DNA of 64,000 nt from an uncultured Actinomycetes bacterium (GTDB lineage Bacteria > Actinomycetota > Thermoleophilia > Solirubrobacterales > Solirubrobacteraceae). Positions 45,750-54,425 of the stretch are shown here, in pieces. A model generated the notes under the pieces. It saw nothing but the letters and a program-made list of their open reading frames with translations, was not told the origin of the DNA and searched no databases. The stretch covers positions 26,204-90,203 of the forward strand of contig CALAQT010000066.1 of the NCBI GenBank assembly GCA_937888775.1. Reading direction: 5' to 3'. Numbering within the stretch: the stretch's first letter is position 1; each line of letters opens with the position of its first letter. A program made the position numbers and the translations under genes.

Positions 45750-46457
45750 ATGGCTCGAGACCGCCGCCGACGCGCGGCTGGTGCGCTGCGGCGATCCCTG
45801 CGCCGCGCCCCGGGCCCAGTGGCGCTCGCGACCTTTGCCGTCCTCGGTATGGGCGTCTCCGTGTACCTGACAACGGTTCACTACGCTGGCGTCCCCCTGG
45901 TCTGCTCGACGACGGGCGTCGTCGACTGCGCCGCGGTAACCACCAGCGCGTACTCGGTGATCCCGGGCACCTCGGTGCCCATCACGGTCCTCGGCGTCGT
46001 GTGGTTCCTCGGTAGCGGGGCACTCGCCGGCGCCGCCCTCATCGCCTCAGTGACCGGGAGAGAGGAGCCTCGCTGGCTTCGCGGCAGCCACGCTCTCCTC
46101 GGCGTCACTGGTCTCGTCGCCGCGCTCTACCTCGTCTATGTCGAGGCCGTCCGCCTGCACCGACTGTGCGAGTGGTGCACGGCAGTGCACCTTCTCGTCT
46201 TCGCCACCCTTCTTGTCGCCCTGGCGCGTCTCCAGCACGTGCCCCCCTCGGGAGCCCGACCATGCGCTGAGCGCGGGGGCCACGCAGGTCCGATCGGCGA
46301 TGCGCCAGGAGGCGCAGCCGTTGACGGCCACCCGGAGCAGCTTGCCGAAGATCAGGCGGTCCGACACCCTGGGGCGGGGGCACCCCAAGCTCTGGACGTC
46401 CACCTGTCCCAGCGGGAGAGCCGAGGGCTGGTTCCAGATGGGCCCCATGAAGAGTGA
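45750..46457 (+). CDS. vitamin K epoxide reductase (VKOR) family protein with foreign tail
   Basis: 235 residues with four helices. VKOR catalytic cysteines are all present: the loop pair C52/C60 (LVCSTTGVVDCAAV) and the active-site CxxC C140/C143 (LCEWCTAVHLL), with GTSVPITVLGVVWF between. It passes electrons from a disulfide-forming partner (the DUF929 protein) to quinone. The family normally ends near residue 165. The remaining ~70 residues are Gly/Pro/Arg-rich read-through into DNA whose opposite strand encodes an IS5-like transposase remnant, so the original 3' end was probably replaced. Confidence 0.88.
   Translation: MARDRRRRAAGALRRSLRRAPGPVALATFAVLGMGVSVYLTTVHYAGVPLVCSTTGVVDCAAVTTSAYSVIPGTSVPITVLGVVWFLGSGALAGAALIASVTGREEPRWLRGSHALLGVTGLVAALYLVYVEAVRLHRLCEWCTAVHLLVFATLLVALARLQHVPPSGARPCAERGGHAGPIGDAPGGAAVDGHPEQLAEDQAVRHPGAGAPQALDVHLSQRESRGLVPDGPHEE
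46259..46448 (-). pseudogene. IS5-like transposase N-terminal remnant
   Basis: The minus strand reads VSDRLIFGKLLRVAVNGCASWRIADRTC-type sequence, matching the N-terminal RPRVxDRxxFxxLLxxLVxGCxxxxIA pattern of IS5-group transposases (about 60 residues). It breaks off towards the VKOR gene, whose coding frame runs antisense through it. Confidence 0.5.
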
Positions 46458-46875
46458 TCGGTTCGCAGGGATGGACGCTTCCTTCGGCTGGGTTGGTTGA
46501 GATCTGCCATTTCGATCATGGACCTCGCGGCTTGGCCGAAAGCCGTTATCTGAGCTCAGGTTGCCGCATCGGGGCACTCCAGATAGGGGTGCGGATAGGG
46601 TTAAGAGTGCGGCGCACTTGGATGCTGGGTTGAGTACGTTCTAAAGCCCCGGAACGATGAGGCCATGACCTCTGAGTCCTGCGCGAGTGCCCTTTGGGGA
46701 AGGCAGTCGAATCCGTGAGGCACGGTCGCTGGAACGATGGCTGCACCCTGCCAGCCCCTATCGCTTGTCGCTTCGGGCAACACTGCGTTGTCGCCTGCGG
46801 CTCCTCCCTCCGCGCGCTCTGTGGCCGGCAAACGGGGCGCCATCAGCAACCGCACCACACGGAGGACTGCCCCAA
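46458..46875. other. intergenic region before intact ardC
   Basis: About 420 bp, with lower GC than its flanks around 46500-46600. No gene seen. It must hold the promoter of the intact ardC, whose ggagg ribosome site is at about 46861. Confidence 0.4.
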
Positions 46876-47721
46876 ATGGACGACACCCGCAAGGCCGAGA
46901 TCATGCACGCCCTCTCTGCCGGCATCCAAGAGTTGACCAGCTCCGATTCCTGGCAGACGTGGCTCACCTGCCAAAGCCGCTTTCACACATACAGCTTTCT
47001 CAACACCTTGTTGATCCAGCTCCAAGCGCCCGCTGGGACCACGCGCGTCGCGGGCTTCAACGCCTGGCGTCGCCTCGGCCGGAACGTGCGCAAGGGTGAA
47101 AAGGGCATCGCCATCCTGGCACCGATCGTGCGCCGCACCCGCGTCGAGGACGAAGACGGAGAGCAGCACGTCATCACCGGCAGCCCATCCGCGTTCCGCA
47201 TGGTCTACGTCTTCGCCGACGTGCAGACGGACGGCGAGGATCTGCCGGCGATCGCCCACCGCCTGGAGGGCGACGACCCGAACGGCCTGTACACGCGGCT
47301 CCTGCCCGTGGCTGCGTCGATCGGCTTCACCGTCGAGGAGGACTACCTGGACGCTGGCTCCAATGGCGACTGCGATCACCGGACGTGCCGCATCCGCATC
47401 GAGGCCCGCAACGACCCGCGGCAGCAAGTCAAGACGCTCGCTCACGAGCTGGCCCACGCTATCCTCCACGGCGACAGCTACCAAGGCTCGCGCGAGCTGG
47501 CCGAGCTGGAGGCGGAGAGCGTCGCGTTCATCGTCTGCAGCAGCCTCCAGCTGGACAGCAGCGAGTACAGCTTTGGATACCTCGCCGGTTGGGCCGGCGG
47601 CGGTGACGAGGCGATCGCTGGCATCAAAAGTGCCGGTGCGAACATCCACCGCGCTGCCGACCACATCCTTACCCAGCTCGAGGGCGCCGACATGCGGGCT
47701 TCAGGCGATGAGGCGGCCTGA
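46876..47721 (+). CDS. ArdC-like antirestriction metallopeptidase-type protein, intact
   Basis: 281 residues. The N-terminal ssDNA-binding domain (LSAGIQELTSSDSWQTWL, SRFHTYSFLNTLLIQLQ, GFNAWRRLGRNVRKGEKGIAILAP) and C-terminal metallopeptidase-like domain with HELAH (TLAHELAHAILHG) match ArdC proteins of conjugative plasmids, which protect incoming DNA from restriction. It sits inside the right end of the recombinase element, directly before the 3' part of the interrupted ardC. It is related to but clearly different from that gene, so it is not a simple duplication. Confidence 0.85.
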   Translation: MDDTRKAEIMHALSAGIQELTSSDSWQTWLTCQSRFHTYSFLNTLLIQLQAPAGTTRVAGFNAWRRLGRNVRKGEKGIAILAPIVRRTRVEDEDGEQHVITGSPSAFRMVYVFADVQTDGEDLPAIAHRLEGDDPNGLYTRLLPVAASIGFTVEEDYLDAGSNGDCDHRTCRIRIEARNDPRQQVKTLAHELAHAILHGDSYQGSRELAELEAESVAFIVCSSLQLDSSEYSFGYLAGWAGGGDEAIAGIKSAGANIHRAADHILTQLEGADMRASGDEAA

Positions 47722-47743
47722 GCTTGACTTCTGATTCCACATA

Positions 47744-48496
47744 ATGCAGATGCAGAGCCGCTTCTACCGCTACAGCTTCGGCAACACCCTGCTCATCGGG
47801 CTGCAGCGTCCCGACGCCAGCCAGGTCGCGGGGTTCCATCGCTGGAAGTCACTGGGACGGTCGGTGCGCAAGGGCTCCCGCGGCATCGCCATCCTCGCCC
47901 CGGTGGTGCGGCGCCTTCAGGTGCGCGAGGACGATACCGAGGACGTCTCGATCGTCGCGGCCGCTCCGTCCGCATTCCGCATCGTCTACGTCTTCGACGT
48001 CGCCGACACCGAGGGGCATGAACTGCCCACGGTGCCATGCCACCCGCTGCGCGGGGATGCGCCGGCCATGCTCTTCGAGCGTCTCGCGAAGGTAGGGGAA
48101 AGTCGCGGCTTCACCGTCGGTCTGGATGCGATGGCGGACAGCCGCGCCAACGGCGACACCGCCTTCGGCGATCGTCGCATCCGGGTGCGGGACACGCTCG
48201 CGCCGGCGCAGAGGGTGAAGACCCTGGCCCATGAGCTGGGCCATGCGCTGCTCCACGAGGCCGCTGACGACCGTGCTCTCGCCGAGCTCGAGGCGGAATC
48301 GGTCGCGTTCGTCGTCTGCGACGCGGTGGGCATCGCGTCGGACGACTACTCCTTCGGCTACGTAGCGACCTGGGTGGGTGGCGACGCGGACAGTGCCGAG
48401 GCGGCGCTGCGCGCCTCCGGCGGCAGGATCACCCGGGCAGCGCGGACCGTCCTCGATGAGGTCAGCGGATCCCTCGAGACGAACCCGGAGGGCTAG
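47744..48496 (+). pseudogene. ArdC-like antirestriction gene, 3' portion
   Basis: 250 codons begin at the junction with QMQSRFYRYSFGNTLLIGLQ and contain GFHRWKSLGRSVRKGSRG and the metallopeptidase motif HELGH (TLAHELGHALLHE). It lacks only the ~30 N-terminal residues found at 40762-40857. An in-frame ATG at the junction could allow translation of a shortened protein. The original gene is reconstructed by joining the two halves after Trp-Leu. Confidence 0.8.
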
Positions 48497-48753
48497 CTCG
48501 AGCTGGAGGCGCAGACCCCGAGGAAGCCAGTGCCCGGCTTCTGCTCGAGGAAGCCGCGAGCGGAGTCGAGATCAACGAGCGCGGCCTCGAGGTGTTCGCG
48601 GGCGCGGCCTACGGCGGGGGCATACGGCAATTGAGGTGATGCGCGCGACACGACCAGGTCGAGGAGGGCGAGGCGCGCGTGCGTGTCCGCGAGCCCTGCA
48701 CGACATTGAAGGAGAGCGGCACGATCGCGTTCGGGTGAGAAGGTCTCAGGCAT
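48493..48753 (-). CDS. small helical protein, hypothetical
   Basis: 86 residues; the stop overlaps the ardC stop by 4 bp (convergent), and ggag lies about 10 nt before the ATG. Helical: ERDRAALLQCRAGLADTHAR, REHLEAALVDLDSARGFLEQ. The ending resembles the small protein at 40014-40265. Unknown function. Confidence 0.5.
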   Translation of the reverse strand: MPETFSPERDRAALLQCRAGLADTHARLALLDLVVSRASPQLPYAPAVGRAREHLEAALVDLDSARGFLEQKPGTGFLGVCASSSS

Positions 48754-48938
48754 AGCTCGCTGCTCCTGGGCCGGCTCGGCTGGGTTGAGGCCCCAATCCT
48801 AGCGAACGTCTGTTCGTATCGCAAGGCCTCGAACAGCCCCGGCTCACATCAACCGGCTGGGGGGCGGTGGCGGTGGCGGAGCCTGTTCATCACGTGTCCA
48901 TCCCGCGTTCACGCATCGTGCAAGGTGGAGGGATGCGG

Positions 48939-49583
48939 TCAGGATAAGGGCCCCACGAACGTCTGATAGGCGTCCTCCCAGTTGGCGGCGATGGCGAGCT
49001 GGGCCACCGCCAGGGACACCGCCCCGGAGCAGACCTGCCGGCGCATGGCGTTCTCGAGGTCGTCCTTGCGATGGGCGCCCCGGCTCCCAGCCAGCGGCTC
49101 GGGCCAGAGGTTCGTTGCGGTGCTGGCCCCGCCGAGCTCCAGCGGGATGAGGTGGTCGAGCTCGTACATCGCCAGGGGTGCGCTGATGCCATACGCGGCC
49201 ATGCGCTCCACCTTGATCGGCCCGGTGACGGATTCGGGTGGTCGCACGGTGGTCGTGTAGCCGGACCGGCAGATCGTGATGGCGATGTTGCCCTGGGTCA
49301 CCCGCGGGTCGACGGTCCCCTCCGTGCAGAGGTGGTCGGGCAGGAAACCTCCATCCGCGGCGCGACACTGACCAGCGCCAGCGACGTCAGGAAGCGTGGC
49401 GATCGGGGTCAGGGTTGGAAAGGAGACCATCGGACTTGCGGACGGCGACGCCGTCGCGTCCGATGGCGAGGCGACTGGAGCGGCGCAGCCGGTCGACACC
49501 AGCAGTGCGGCGAGCACGATCAAGAGGCGCACGCGCCCACCGCGTGCGGGGCCTGTTTGCGCGCCAGCGCCTCGGTGTCGCAT
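48939..49583 (-). CDS. lipoprotein with HNH-like DH...N motif
   Basis: 214 residues. A basic start and hydrophobic stretch lead to a lipobox (LLIVLAALLVSTGCAAP, Cys33), then a Ser/Pro linker. The domain contains YELDHLIPLELGGAS followed by NLWPEP, HRKDDLENAM and QLAIAANWEDAY. The DH(L)IPLELGG...N..PE pattern is that of secreted HNH-type nucleases and related actinobacterial proteins. Lipid anchoring puts it on the outer face of the membrane, where it could process DNA or act on recipient cells. It lies alone between the ardC region and the relaxase. Confidence 0.65.
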   Translation of the reverse strand: MRHRGAGAQTGPARGGRVRLLIVLAALLVSTGCAAPVASPSDATASPSASPMVSFPTLTPIATLPDVAGAGQCRAADGGFLPDHLCTEGTVDPRVTQGNIAITICRSGYTTTVRPPESVTGPIKVERMAAYGISAPLAMYELDHLIPLELGGASTATNLWPEPLAGSRGAHRKDDLENAMRRQVCSGAVSLAVAQLAIAANWEDAYQTFVGPLS

Positions 49584-49652
49584 CGCCTTCCTCCGTTATT
49601 TCGCTCCCATCATGTGTCCCGCTCCATGGACACGGGACGAACAAACTGAGCA

Positions 49653-49949
49653 ATGGCGAGCGTGAACAGGGTGCTGCTCATTGGCCTCGTGGCCGCGCAA
49701 GCGCGGCAGGGTAAAGGCGGGTGCGAGCTCGTTGTTGCCGTTCCCGAGGAACGGGCGGGCCGCACATGGCTTGAACGGATCGCCCTCATCGTCCCGGACC
49801 GGTTGGTCGGGGAGGCGATGGAGCTGCGTCCGGCGCAACCGGTCCATGCAGAGGGCTACCTTGCCCGGGCGGGTACCGGAGCCGTTCGGGTACCGGAGCC
49901 GTTGCGGTGGTGGTGGACCGCCTTTTCAGCCTCGGTGAGGCGCCGCTAG
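49653..49949 (+). CDS. short SSB/OB-fold-like protein
   Basis: 98 residues beginning MASVNRVLLIGLVAAQARQG, with ELVVAVPEERAGRTWLERIA and ELRPAQPVHAEGYL. This is the order of an SSB-type OB-fold but shortened, and it lacks the aromatic residues of SSB. It may be a divergent single-strand binding protein used near the transfer origin. No clear ribosome site. Confidence 0.55.
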   Translation: MASVNRVLLIGLVAAQARQGKGGCELVVAVPEERAGRTWLERIALIVPDRLVGEAMELRPAQPVHAEGYLARAGTGAVRVPEPLRWWWTAFSASVRRR

Positions 49950-50342
49950 AACAACCGGCGCCGCGCCAACCGGTCGGGAGCCACGCCTCACCGCAGGCCC
50001 ATGAGCGCGCGGGCCATCCGCGGCGGATCCACATCGGGCGGCCGGACGAGCGAATCATCTGGGTGCGACCCGCGCGTGTCGGCGGCCATCCCTCGCGCGC
50101 CGAATAGCCGCCAGCCCATCCTGGCCCCGCTGGTCGCCTCCTGCACTCTGGCGTGCTCGGCCCAGCTCATCTCTCGCGCGCCGGCCCGTCGACGGTGCCT
50201 TCCTGCCCTGCCCACCCCTCCTGGCCCGCGCCTGACTCACTGACACACACAGTTGCACCAACTGGTGAGACGCCGTTCGGTGTGTCCGATCCGACCTCCT
50301 GAGCCGGGTGTTGTAGTGCATGGATCGCACACAGCCCCGCTC
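49950..50342. other. intergenic region upstream of relaxase, possible oriT region
   Basis: About 390 bp without a convincing gene, directly before a MobF relaxase, where oriT is often found. A perfect small palindrome cagttg-cac-caactg lies at 50250-50264. No nic consensus could be recognised. Confidence 0.35.
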
Positions 50343-53300
50343 ATGGACCCCGTGATCAGCATCGGGAACGTCGTCGCCGTCCGGGACGGGGTGCGCTACT
50401 TCCACGAGGCCGTTGCGGATAACCCAGCCGACTACTACGCGGCCCGCGGCGAGGCGGCCGGCGCGTGGCGTGGGACGGGAGCTGAACAGCTCGGTCTGAT
50501 TGGACCCGTGCGCAGGGACGACTTCACACGCATCCTCGAAGGGCGGCACCCGGCGACGGGGGAGAAGCTCGGCCGACACCACGGCAAGCGCAAGAACGTC
50601 GCCTTCGACGTCACCTTCTCAGTACCCAAGAGCGTGTCGCTGCTCTACGCGCTGGGCGACGACCAAATTCAGCGGGCCGTGCTGCGGGCTCTCGACGCCG
50701 GTGCCGACGCTGCACACGGCTACCTCGTCCGGCACGCCGCATGGGGTCGCGCCCTCAACCCGGCGACCGGATCGGTCGAGCGCATCCGCGCTCACGTGGC
50801 CACGGCGTCCTTCGTCCACCGGACTGCCAGGCCGGTCACCCGGGACGGCGTCGTCACGGTGGACCCCCAGCTGCACGTCCACCTCGTGGTGGCCTCGTTC
50901 GTGCTGCGCGCCTCTGGGATCTGGGGCCAACTCGACAGCGCGCCGCTGTACTCGCACGCGGCCGCGGCCGGCGCCATCGGGCAGGCCGCGACCCGTGACG
51001 TCCTGGTCCGCGATCTTGGGGTCCGCGTCCGTACCCGACCCAACGGCACCTTCGAAGTGGAGGGCTTCAGCGAGGAGCAGCTGGCGGAGTTCTCGCAGCG
51101 CCACCGCCAAGCCCTGGCGGCGGCCGCGGCGGCAGGAATCACCAGCCTGCACGGCGAGAAGGTGGCCGTCCTCGACAGTCGGGAGTCCAAGAGTGCCGTT
51201 GAGCCGGGCACCGACCATTTCGCGCGCTGGCGGGAACGAGCGGCGGAGGTCGGCCTGTCGCCGTCGACGCTGCAAGATCTGCTCGACGCGGAGCCGGTGC
51301 GCGAGCTGCGCTGGTTCGATGTGCAGACGGCTCAGCAGATCGTCGGCAGGCACGAGGGAGGCCTCACCGCCCACGCATCGGTGTTCACCCGGCGTGACCT
51401 CATCCGCTCCCTGGCGGCCCACGCACCACTGGGGATGCGGCCCGAGCCAATCGAGGAGCTCGCCGACGCCATCCTCGCCGACCCATCCGTCACAGCGGCG
51501 ATGGTGCCGAAGGGGGCCGTCGGGGACAGCCCCGAGGACGCGATGCGCCGATGGGTCGGACGAGGCCTCGAGCTGCACTACTCGACTCCCGAGGTGATCG
51601 CACTCGAGCGGCGCATGCTCGCGTCGGCCGTGTCCCGGCAGAACGAGGCGACGCGCGTCCTGCCGAGCGCCGCGGTGGAGGCGGCCGTCGAGAAGCTTGG
51701 CGTGGCGCTGACGGACGACCAGCGGGCGATGGTCGTCGGCGTCTGCACGTCAGCTGCAGGGGTGGTCGTGGTCGAGGGTGCCGCGGGCACCGGAAAGACG
51801 AGTGCCGTGCGCGTCATTCGCGACATCCATGCCGATGCGGGTGTCGCGGTCATCGGCTGCGCACCGTCCGGTCGTGCGGCGGTAACCCTGGAGGAGGAGG
51901 CGCGGGTCCCCACCTTCACGACGGCGTCACTGCTTCGCCGCCTGCGTGGAGGCGAACACCTGGCCCGCGGCGGGTTGGTGATCGCCGACGAGTGCTCGAT
52001 GCTCGGACCCGACCTGGCCGAACTGGTGCTGCGCGCCGAGCAGGACGGCGCCAAGCTCGTGCTCATCGGCGATAGCGAGCAGCTCCAGCCCATCGATGGC
52101 GGCGCGCTGTTCACCTCGCTGGGCGATCGCCTCGGCCGGATCTCGTTGACGGAGGTGGTCCGCCAGCAGGAGCGGTGGGACCGCGAGGTGCTCATGGCGC
52201 TGCGGGCTGGTGACGCGACTCCGCTGGTGCGACGCTACCTTGAGGAGGGGCGGGTGACGGAGTGCGCGGATCAGCCGTCGCGGATCGCCACGATGGCCGC
52301 GCACTGGGTGACGGCCGCGAGTGAGGGTGACGACGTCATCACGGTGGCGCGCGAGCGGGCTGTGGTCGCCGAGCTCAACGCGGTGACCCGCGCCGTGGCA
52401 GTGCACGCGGGCCTGGTTGAGGCCACTGGCGTGCGCCGCGCCTGTCTCGACCGCGTCGGTGCTATCGATGTTTCACTCGGCAGTCTCGAGTTCGCGGTCG
52501 GTGACCGGATCCTCCTGGTGGGAGCGAATGACCGCCGCCGCGGCCTCGTGAAGGGCCTTCGCGGCACCGTCACGGAGACCCGCGGCGATGGCACGCTGGT
52601 CCTCGACACACCGGCGCGGCAGCGCGTGACCGTGCCGCCGGACTACGCGGGTGTCAGCCACGGATACGCGCTCACGGCGCACCGCGCCCAGGGTGCCACT
52701 GCCGACGTGGCCCTCGTCCATGGCACCGACGCCGCCGACCGGCAGTGGCAGTACGTGGCGCTGAGCCGTCACCGCATCCGCGCCGCCTACTACGACGTCG
52801 CCCTCACACGAGCGGACCTCGACGGCGTTCACCATGAACGCCAGCCGGTGGACACGCCCGGGCTGGAGGAGCGGCTGGTCGCCGCCCTGTCGCGGGACGG
52901 ATCGAAGCCGACGACGCTCGACTATCCGGGGGCGTACGACCGGCAGCTTCTCGCCGCCCACGTCGCGAGCGGTCCGGCCGGCGGCGTCGGGGCCGCGCCG
53001 ACCGAGGCGCAGCTGGCCATCCTCCGCGACCATGGCGTCATGGACGACCTTCCCCCAGCGGCGACCTGGGTGCACGCCTCGTTGGTCATCGACGGGGTCC
53101 TGGGCACGCCCGAGGGTGAGCAGGCGCGGGTGTGGCTGCGCGAGGCGGGAGCGCCACCGGACGAGTCGGGCCGGGCGGTCGCGGTGGCGATTGCGGACGT
53201 GGCCGCCAGCCGGGGCGTCTCGCGCATCCGCGACGCGCGTCCGTCCGAAGCGGCGCACGATCCAGGGAGGGGGGTCACACCCCGCGGGGGGGCACCGCGG

Positions 53301-53387
53301 CGCCGTGCCAGCGTGGCCTACCCGCCTGTCGACCCGGAGATGCCTGCGCATCCCCAGACGCAGACGGTCGGCAGAGGCGTCGGCTGA
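50343..53387 (+). CDS. MobF-family relaxase/helicase (TraA/TrwC-like)
   Basis: 1,014 residues from the ATG at 50343. The TrwC relaxase domain shows the catalytic Tyr pair Y31/Y32 (ADYYAARGE), VTFSVPKSVSLLYAL at 90-104 and the metal-binding HVH (H178/H180 in DPQLHVHLVV). A RecD-like helicase follows: GAAGTGKT at 479-486, LVIADECSML (Walker B), GDSEQLQPI, and C-terminal HGYALTAHRAQGATAD and YVALSRHRI. It nicks oriT, stays covalently attached and unwinds the strand for transfer through the T4SS. The C-terminal ~100 residues are Gly/Arg-rich. It is full length and all motifs are intact. Confidence 0.93.
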   Translation: MDPVISIGNVVAVRDGVRYFHEAVADNPADYYAARGEAAGAWRGTGAEQLGLIGPVRRDDFTRILEGRHPATGEKLGRHHGKRKNVAFDVTFSVPKSVSLLYALGDDQIQRAVLRALDAGADAAHGYLVRHAAWGRALNPATGSVERIRAHVATASFVHRTARPVTRDGVVTVDPQLHVHLVVASFVLRASGIWGQLDSAPLYSHAAAAGAIGQAATRDVLVRDLGVRVRTRPNGTFEVEGFSEEQLAEFSQRHRQALAAAAAAGITSLHGEKVAVLDSRESKSAVEPGTDHFARWRERAAEVGLSPSTLQDLLDAEPVRELRWFDVQTAQQIVGRHEGGLTAHASVFTRRDLIRSLAAHAPLGMRPEPIEELADAILADPSVTAAMVPKGAVGDSPEDAMRRWVGRGLELHYSTPEVIALERRMLASAVSRQNEATRVLPSAAVEAAVEKLGVALTDDQRAMVVGVCTSAAGVVVVEGAAGTGKTSAVRVIRDIHADAGVAVIGCAPSGRAAVTLEEEARVPTFTTASLLRRLRGGEHLARGGLVIADECSMLGPDLAELVLRAEQDGAKLVLIGDSEQLQPIDGGALFTSLGDRLGRISLTEVVRQQERWDREVLMALRAGDATPLVRRYLEEGRVTECADQPSRIATMAAHWVTAASEGDDVITVARERAVVAELNAVTRAVAVHAGLVEATGVRRACLDRVGAIDVSLGSLEFAVGDRILLVGANDRRRGLVKGLRGTVTETRGDGTLVLDTPARQRVTVPPDYAGVSHGYALTAHRAQGATADVALVHGTDAADRQWQYVALSRHRIRAAYYDVALTRADLDGVHHERQPVDTPGLEERLVAALSRDGSKPTTLDYPGAYDRQLLAAHVASGPAGGVGAAPTEAQLAILRDHGVMDDLPPAATWVHASLVIDGVLGTPEGEQARVWLREAGAPPDESGRAVAVAIADVAASRGVSRIRDARPSEAAHDPGRGVTPRGGAPRRRASVAYPPVDPEMPAHPQTQTVGRGVG

Positions 53388-53557
53388 GTGGGGACTTCAC
53401 CTGCCGGGCCGATCCCCTGGGAACCCTGCGAACCATCGCGCGCGCCTCGGCGATCCCAGTTCACGGCGCGGGACTTCCAACTTCGAACGTGACCGCGCCC
53501 TCGTTGCGTCCGCGAGCGTCCGGTTATGCTGGGCACCCGATCGCAGAGGAGCTGGCA

Positions 53558-53737
53558 ATGACGGACGAGCAAGAAGACAACGAACCTCCTGAGCCTGATC
53601 CCGGGGATCCAGGCACCATCCAGCCCAAGAAGGAAGAGAAAGGTGCTCGACCTTCTTCGGGAACAGACGGCTCAGGCGATCCCGGTCAGATCAAGACTAG
53701 AGATCTGGAAGAAGGCCGCCGCGATCGGGACGACTAG
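53558..53737 (+). CDS. small acidic hydrophilic protein
   Basis: 59 residues from an ATG with gaggag 7 nt upstream; almost entirely Asp/Glu/Pro/Gly/Lys, so probably disordered. It contains two related blocks (EPDPGDPGTIQPKKEEKGA and GSGDPGQIKTRDLEEG). It lies 8 bp before the membrane protein gene and is likely co-transcribed. Confidence 0.5.
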   Translation: MTDEQEDNEPPEPDPGDPGTIQPKKEEKGARPSSGTDGSGDPGQIKTRDLEEGRRDRDD

Positions 53738-53745
53738 CTCGGCAC

Positions 53746-54261
53746 ATGACCTTCCCAGATGATGTAGCCGGAGGGCTCTATGCGGAGCTGATCGACGCTC
53801 AACTGCAGGAAGAGCGCGACCGTAAGACGTCGCTGGAGCAACGCGGAATCGCGGTACTGACTGCGGCCGGCACTCTGGTCACTCTGGTGTTTGGGTTCGC
53901 GACCTTCGTCCGGGGGATGAATCCAGTCGCTCTGTCGACGCTGAGCATTGGTTTCTTTGTTGCAGCCCTCTTCTTCTTCGTCGCGGCTGCGGCCGCGGGA
54001 ATCCTTTCTAATCGGCCGACCAATTACCTGGAACTGGACGAGAAGGAGTTGAACCGACTCACTAGCGACGCCATATGGTCGTGGAACAATCGAGTTGTTG
54101 CGGGACAGCGAGTGGCTCAAGCGAAAGTGGTAATTATCACCGCAGCCCGGAAGCAGAATGCATCGAAAGCGACGCTGGTTAGATTAGCTATCGCAGGTTT
54201 GGCGCTAGCAACCCTTTTGCTCGCCGCAACCGCGGCGTCCGTGGTGGTTCACGGAAGATAA
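53746..54261 (+). CDS. three-helix membrane protein, hypothetical
   Basis: 171 residues. A cytoplasmic N-terminus (YAELIDAQLQEERDRKTSLE) leads into two helices (GIAVLTAAGTLVTLVFGFATF and LSIGFFVAALFFFVAAAAAGI), a soluble helical loop and a third helix (LVRLAIAGLALATLLLAATA). The RKTSLEQRGIAVLTAAG entry occurs in small membrane proteins often found with signalling-type defence genes, but the function is unknown. Confidence 0.6.
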   Translation: MTFPDDVAGGLYAELIDAQLQEERDRKTSLEQRGIAVLTAAGTLVTLVFGFATFVRGMNPVALSTLSIGFFVAALFFFVAAAAAGILSNRPTNYLELDEKELNRLTSDAIWSWNNRVVAGQRVAQAKVVIITAARKQNASKATLVRLAIAGLALATLLLAATAASVVVHGR

Positions 54262-54425
54262 CGTACCCTCGTCTACGATGCAGGATATGGGATGCGGAGG
54301 GGCCGTGCCTCGATATTCAGCGGATCTTGACGACCCCTCTGGCGCAAGGTGCCAGACCTCCCAGCAACTGCGTGGAGCTTCAAACTGACGGGACCCCGGT
54401 GTTGGTGCAGGGGACGGTGAATGAC

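Larger units (their letters stand above)
40858..47743 (+). mobile_element. Tn554-like tyrosine-recombinase element inserted in ardC
   Basis: About 6.9 kb separates the two halves of one ardC gene. It carries two overlapping tyrosine recombinases in the TnpA/TnpB order of Tn554-family elements, IS21-like terminal repeats, a DUF929/VKOR pair, an IS5-like scar and an intact, divergent ardC at its right end. Limits are set by where the ArdC reading frame is lost and regained. No inverted repeat or clean duplication is visible, as expected for this family. The right junction shows a tandem atgcag. Confidence 0.65.
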
